DNA of 8,200 nucleotides. Origin: Proteobacteria bacterium UBA3588 (GTDB lineage: Bacteria; Pseudomonadota; Gammaproteobacteria; Thiohalomonadales; Thiohalomonadaceae). This document shows, piece after piece, positions 6,351-8,200 of this stretch. The translations under genes and the position numbers were made by a program. The stretch spans positions 1-8,200 of the forward strand of contig DFMR01000072.1 of NCBI GenBank assembly GCA_002376325.1, in the 5' to 3' direction. Position 1 is the stretch's first letter; every line of letters begins with the position of its first letter. The notes beneath the pieces were generated by a model. That model saw nothing but the letters and a program-made list of their open reading frames with translations, ran no database searches and was not told the origin of the DNA.

Positions 6351-6756
6351 TCATGCCGCTGCCGCCGGGACGGCCGTCGGCGCCGTAGCTGAAGATGTCG
6401 ATGTCGCCGTGGACGCCGGGATTGAGATATTGATACGGATGTCCCCAGGGATCGACGGGCAGACGGTCGATGTAGCCGCCCTGTTTCCAATTGGGGGCCG
6501 GCGGGTCGCCGCTGGGTTGGGTCACCAGCGCCTGCAGCCCCTGGTCGGTGCTGGGGTAGACGAAGTTGTCGAGTTTGTAGAGATTCAGCGCGCTCTCCAG
6601 AGCGCGGATGTCCTGCTTCGCCTTGACCACGCGCGCCACGTCGGGGCGGTCCATGACCTTGGGGACGATGATCGCGGCGAGGATGCCGAGGATCACCACT
6701 ACCACCATGATCTCGATGAGGGTGAAACCGGAGATGCGTTTGGGTTGCTGCTTCAT
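6316..6756 (-). CDS. gspG: Type II secretion major pseudopilin G (GspG)
   Basis: A 146-residue major pseudopilin, the building block of the periplasmic pseudopilus that pushes folded exoproteins through the secretin. The leader is MKQQPKRISG, with cleavage before F11 in GFTLIEIMVVVVILGILAAIIVPKVM and Glu +5 at E15. Strongly conserved GspG features follow: DIRALESALNLYKLDN (49-64), YPSTDQGLQALV (67-78), GGYIDRLPVDPWGHPYQY (93-110) and the C-terminal calcium-loop region with FSYGADGRPGG (122-132). The length and motifs are normal and the protein looks fully functional. It is the first gene of the run in this window. The Shine-Dalgarno is weak. The region upstream is only 90 bases and contains the preceding gene's terminator. 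Confidence 0.97.
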   Translation of the reverse strand: MKQQPKRISGFTLIEIMVVVVILGILAAIIVPKVMDRPDVARVVKAKQDIRALESALNLYKLDNFVYPSTDQGLQALVTQPSGDPPAPNWKQGGYIDRLPVDPWGHPYQYLNPGVHGDIDIFSYGADGRPGGSGMNADIGNWTLDK

Positions 6757-6791
6757 GGCCGTATCGTGAAGTTGGCGAAAGGAGAATGCCT

Positions 6792-6797
6792 ACTATA
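6792..6797 (-). promoter_or_regulatory. Possible -10 element upstream of gspG
   Basis: TATAGT on the minus strand, about 35 bases before the gspG ATG and just past the terminator hairpin. The bases 17 upstream (GGGCAT, inside the hairpin) are not a recognisable -35. The position suits a gsp operon promoter, but the evidence is one hexamer only. Confidence 0.25.
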
Positions 6798-6801
6798 AAC
6801 G

Positions 6802-6827
6802 AAGGCGCGGGCGAATGCCCGCGCCTT
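6802..6827 (-). terminator. Hairpin terminator after the lipoprotein gene
   Basis: A perfect 11-bp inverted repeat, AAGGCGCGGGC and GCCCGCGCCTT, with a 4-base loop, starting 19 bases beyond the stop of the lipoprotein gene. On the minus strand the stem is followed by CGTTTATAG, a short and imperfect T-rich tail. On the plus strand no T-run follows. It probably ends the lipoprotein transcript and separates it from the gsp run. Confidence 0.7.
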
Positions 6828-6846
6828 GTGCAACTTCGCGTTGGGA

Positions 6847-7875
6847 CTAATAGGTACCGAATGTCGAAACCGTGTTGGTCGCATCACCGTAGTTGAGAGT
6901 GTATTGCGTACACGCGTCTGTGATTGAACTACCGGGTCCCGGAATAATATCTGCCCACGTATTATTGGCACCTATTAAATGGATATCGCCACCTTGCGGG
7001 ATACTCGGACACGAGCTGTTGCCGTAGCTTAGCTGATTCGTCGTGCTGATCGTAACGTAGCCCGAGCTTGGCTCATAGACGGTGCCCTTAACCGTAAGCA
7101 AATTGAAGTTACCGTCCATTGTCGCTTGGTAACCGGATGCTTTATATATCGCCCCGGTCGCCGAATCGCTGTAGACCGCATCCATACTAAATGTTAGACC
7201 AGTCATGGTCGTATAGGATGTATCCCATTGAATACCCAGTCCGAATGTGCCGTTGAGCGCAATAGATGCACTAGGGTAAGCGACGGTCAAATTCGTGAAG
7301 GTGACGCTCTCATTAGTTGGGTAACGGGTTGAGTTATACGAGATCAATGTATAGCTCAACGTCGCGCTACCGTTGAATGTCGGTAATGCAGGACTGGGGC
7401 AAGAGCCCGTATTGAGATCATTTGCCTCGAAATTGGAGAAGCTAATGCTAAGTGTTACCGATGTACTGCTGTTACTGGTAACGGTAACAGCGGCTTGCCC
7501 CGTGCAACCATATACGGTGCTTGTGGTGGATGCGCCAGCGGCACTACTCAAGTTGTCAGAATTATTTGCCATCGCCCTGACTGTGTCGGCTACCTGCTTA
7601 ACAACTTTTGCGAGTGCTGGGTTGCGGGTAGCGCTAATGGTTGCACCGTTTAACAGAGTGCTGGCGGCACTGTAGGAGCCGCTAGTGCTCATAACCGCAC
7701 CTGATATCTTTGTCGCATCGGTTCCCGTTATCGTTGCGGGGCCTGTCTGGCCTGTATAGGTAATACCGGATGCGCTTGAACTGCTGCTGCCACCGCCACC
7801 GCCGCAGGCGGCCAGTGCGATAACGGAAGCGGCGACTACGGCAATGCTCTTGAATCTAATTCCGATGGGTCCCAT
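6847..7875 (-). CDS. Predicted lipoprotein of unknown function
   Basis: A 342-residue protein with a lipoprotein signal: basic start (R7, K9), hydrophobic stretch IAVVAASVIALAA and a lipobox LAAC with C24 as lipidation site. A flexible CGGGGGSSSSS linker follows. The mature part is very rich in Ser, Thr, Gly and Asn and looks beta-rich. It holds four further cysteines (C124, C159, C289, C322), enough for two disulfides in the periplasm or outside the cell. I recognise no domain. GC is about 50% in a sampled 60-base line against about 68% in the gsp genes, suggesting a different origin. It lies upstream of gspG in the same direction, with a terminator between, so it is probably its own unit. 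Being a substrate of the neighbouring secretion system is possible but not shown. Confidence 0.85.
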   Translation of the reverse strand: MGPIGIRFKSIAVVAASVIALAACGGGGGSSSSSASGITYTGQTGPATITGTDATKISGAVMSTSGSYSAASTLLNGATISATRNPALAKVVKQVADTVRAMANNSDNLSSAAGASTTSTVYGCTGQAAVTVTSNSSTSVTLSISFSNFEANDLNTGSCPSPALPTFNGSATLSYTLISYNSTRYPTNESVTFTNLTVAYPSASIALNGTFGLGIQWDTSYTTMTGLTFSMDAVYSDSATGAIYKASGYQATMDGNFNLLTVKGTVYEPSSGYVTISTTNQLSYGNSSCPSIPQGGDIHLIGANNTWADIIPGPGSSITDACTQYTLNYGDATNTVSTFGTY

Positions 7876-7883
7876 TGTTGTGC

Positions 7884-7891
7884 TCTCCCTT
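7884..7891 (-). promoter_or_regulatory. Shine-Dalgarno of the lipoprotein gene
   Basis: AAGGGAGA on the minus strand, 8 bases before the ATG at 7875. It supports this start, which also places the lipobox at a normal distance (C24). Confidence 0.7.
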
Positions 7892-8200
7892 GAGGTCCAT
7901 GCACATTGTTGTTATGGCCAAAAAAATCGACCGAAAATATGCGCAAAACGTCCGCACGGTGGTGCTGGCCATCGTATGCCCGGTGCTTGGTCGCCGGGTG
8001 CTTGGCCTTCGATCTATGTATGCGGGATTTGCGTGTGAATTAAGATCGGATATTGGCAGATAAATCGCAAGGTTTTTTTTGCCGTTGATCCCTGCCGTCG
8101 AGGCAGCGTGTTGTGCTGACGTAGGCGTTGAATGTATCGGTATGTAAAAAATACGTTAATAACGGATGGTGAGGCGTATGCGTCACGGCCAGCGTTTCTC
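7892..8200. other. Intergenic region upstream of the lipoprotein gene, no convincing gene
   Basis: About 300 bases without a supported gene. It is more AT-rich in places than the gsp genes, with an A-run at 7920-7926, a T-run at 8073-8080 and AT-rich 8141-8162. It probably contains the lipoprotein promoter, but no clear -35/-10 pair stands out on the minus strand. Small structures seen are a direct repeat GGTGCTTGG at 7982 and 7997, a CTGCC/GGCAG hairpin at 8092-8106 without a T-run, and an odd palindrome CGTTAATAACG at 8154-8164. An ATG at 8178 on the plus strand, behind GGTGAGG, could begin a divergent gene, but only 23 coding bases are visible. Confidence 0.5.

Noticed and set aside
7468..7491. 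Inverted repeat GCTGTTAC/GTAACAGC as an operator
   Set aside because: It lies in the middle of the lipoprotein coding region in a Thr/Val/Ser-rich segment where repeated codons readily give such symmetry.
8092..8106. CTGCC-GTCGA-GGCAG hairpin as a terminator
   Set aside because: The stem is only 5 bp and no T-run follows on either strand.
8178..8200. Start of a divergent plus-strand gene (ATG after GGTGAGG)
   Set aside because: Only 23 bases are visible and the spacing to the Shine-Dalgarno-like motif is short, so it cannot be supported from this window.

Overview
The window looks like a piece of a GC-rich gammaproteobacterial chromosome. A 60-base sample line inside the secretion genes is about 68% GC. 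The reasons for the assignment are a type II secretion gene run that includes gspN (as in Xanthomonas-type clusters) and GTAG-type REP palindromes with a REP-associated tyrosine transposase (RAYT). The species cannot be named from the sequence alone. Every confident gene lies on the minus strand, so transcription runs from right to left.

Right part (about 6850-8200): a 342-residue predicted lipoprotein gene of unknown function. It has clearly lower GC than its neighbours (about 50% in a sampled line). Upstream of it is a roughly 300-base region with no convincing gene, and it is followed by an 11-bp-stem hairpin that looks like an intrinsic terminator.

Centre (1227-6756): an eight-gene run, gspG-gspH-gspI-gspJ-gspK-gspL-gspM-gspN, most junctions overlapping by 1-4 bases. 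It encodes the major pseudopilin (G), the four minor pseudopilins (H, I, J, K), the inner-membrane assembly proteins (L, M) and the N protein of a type II secretion system. The ATPase (E), the inner-membrane protein (F), the secretin (D) and GspC are not in the window. The gspG/gspH junction carries a small heptamer repeat, and gspH consequently has an oddly long 46-residue prepilin leader.

Left part (1-1226): a dense array of REP palindromes with a RAYT gene (120-590) inside it. At least 17 palindromes are present, in two stem types with fixed opposite orientations. On the right of the RAYT they are organised as a 174-bp higher-order unit repeated three times, the last copies nearly identical. 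The RAYT retains the HUH pair and the catalytic-type tyrosine, and its stop codon is supplied by the GTAG of an adjacent REP. This REP/RAYT locus is the most unusual part of the window. I found no other candidate for an undescribed system.
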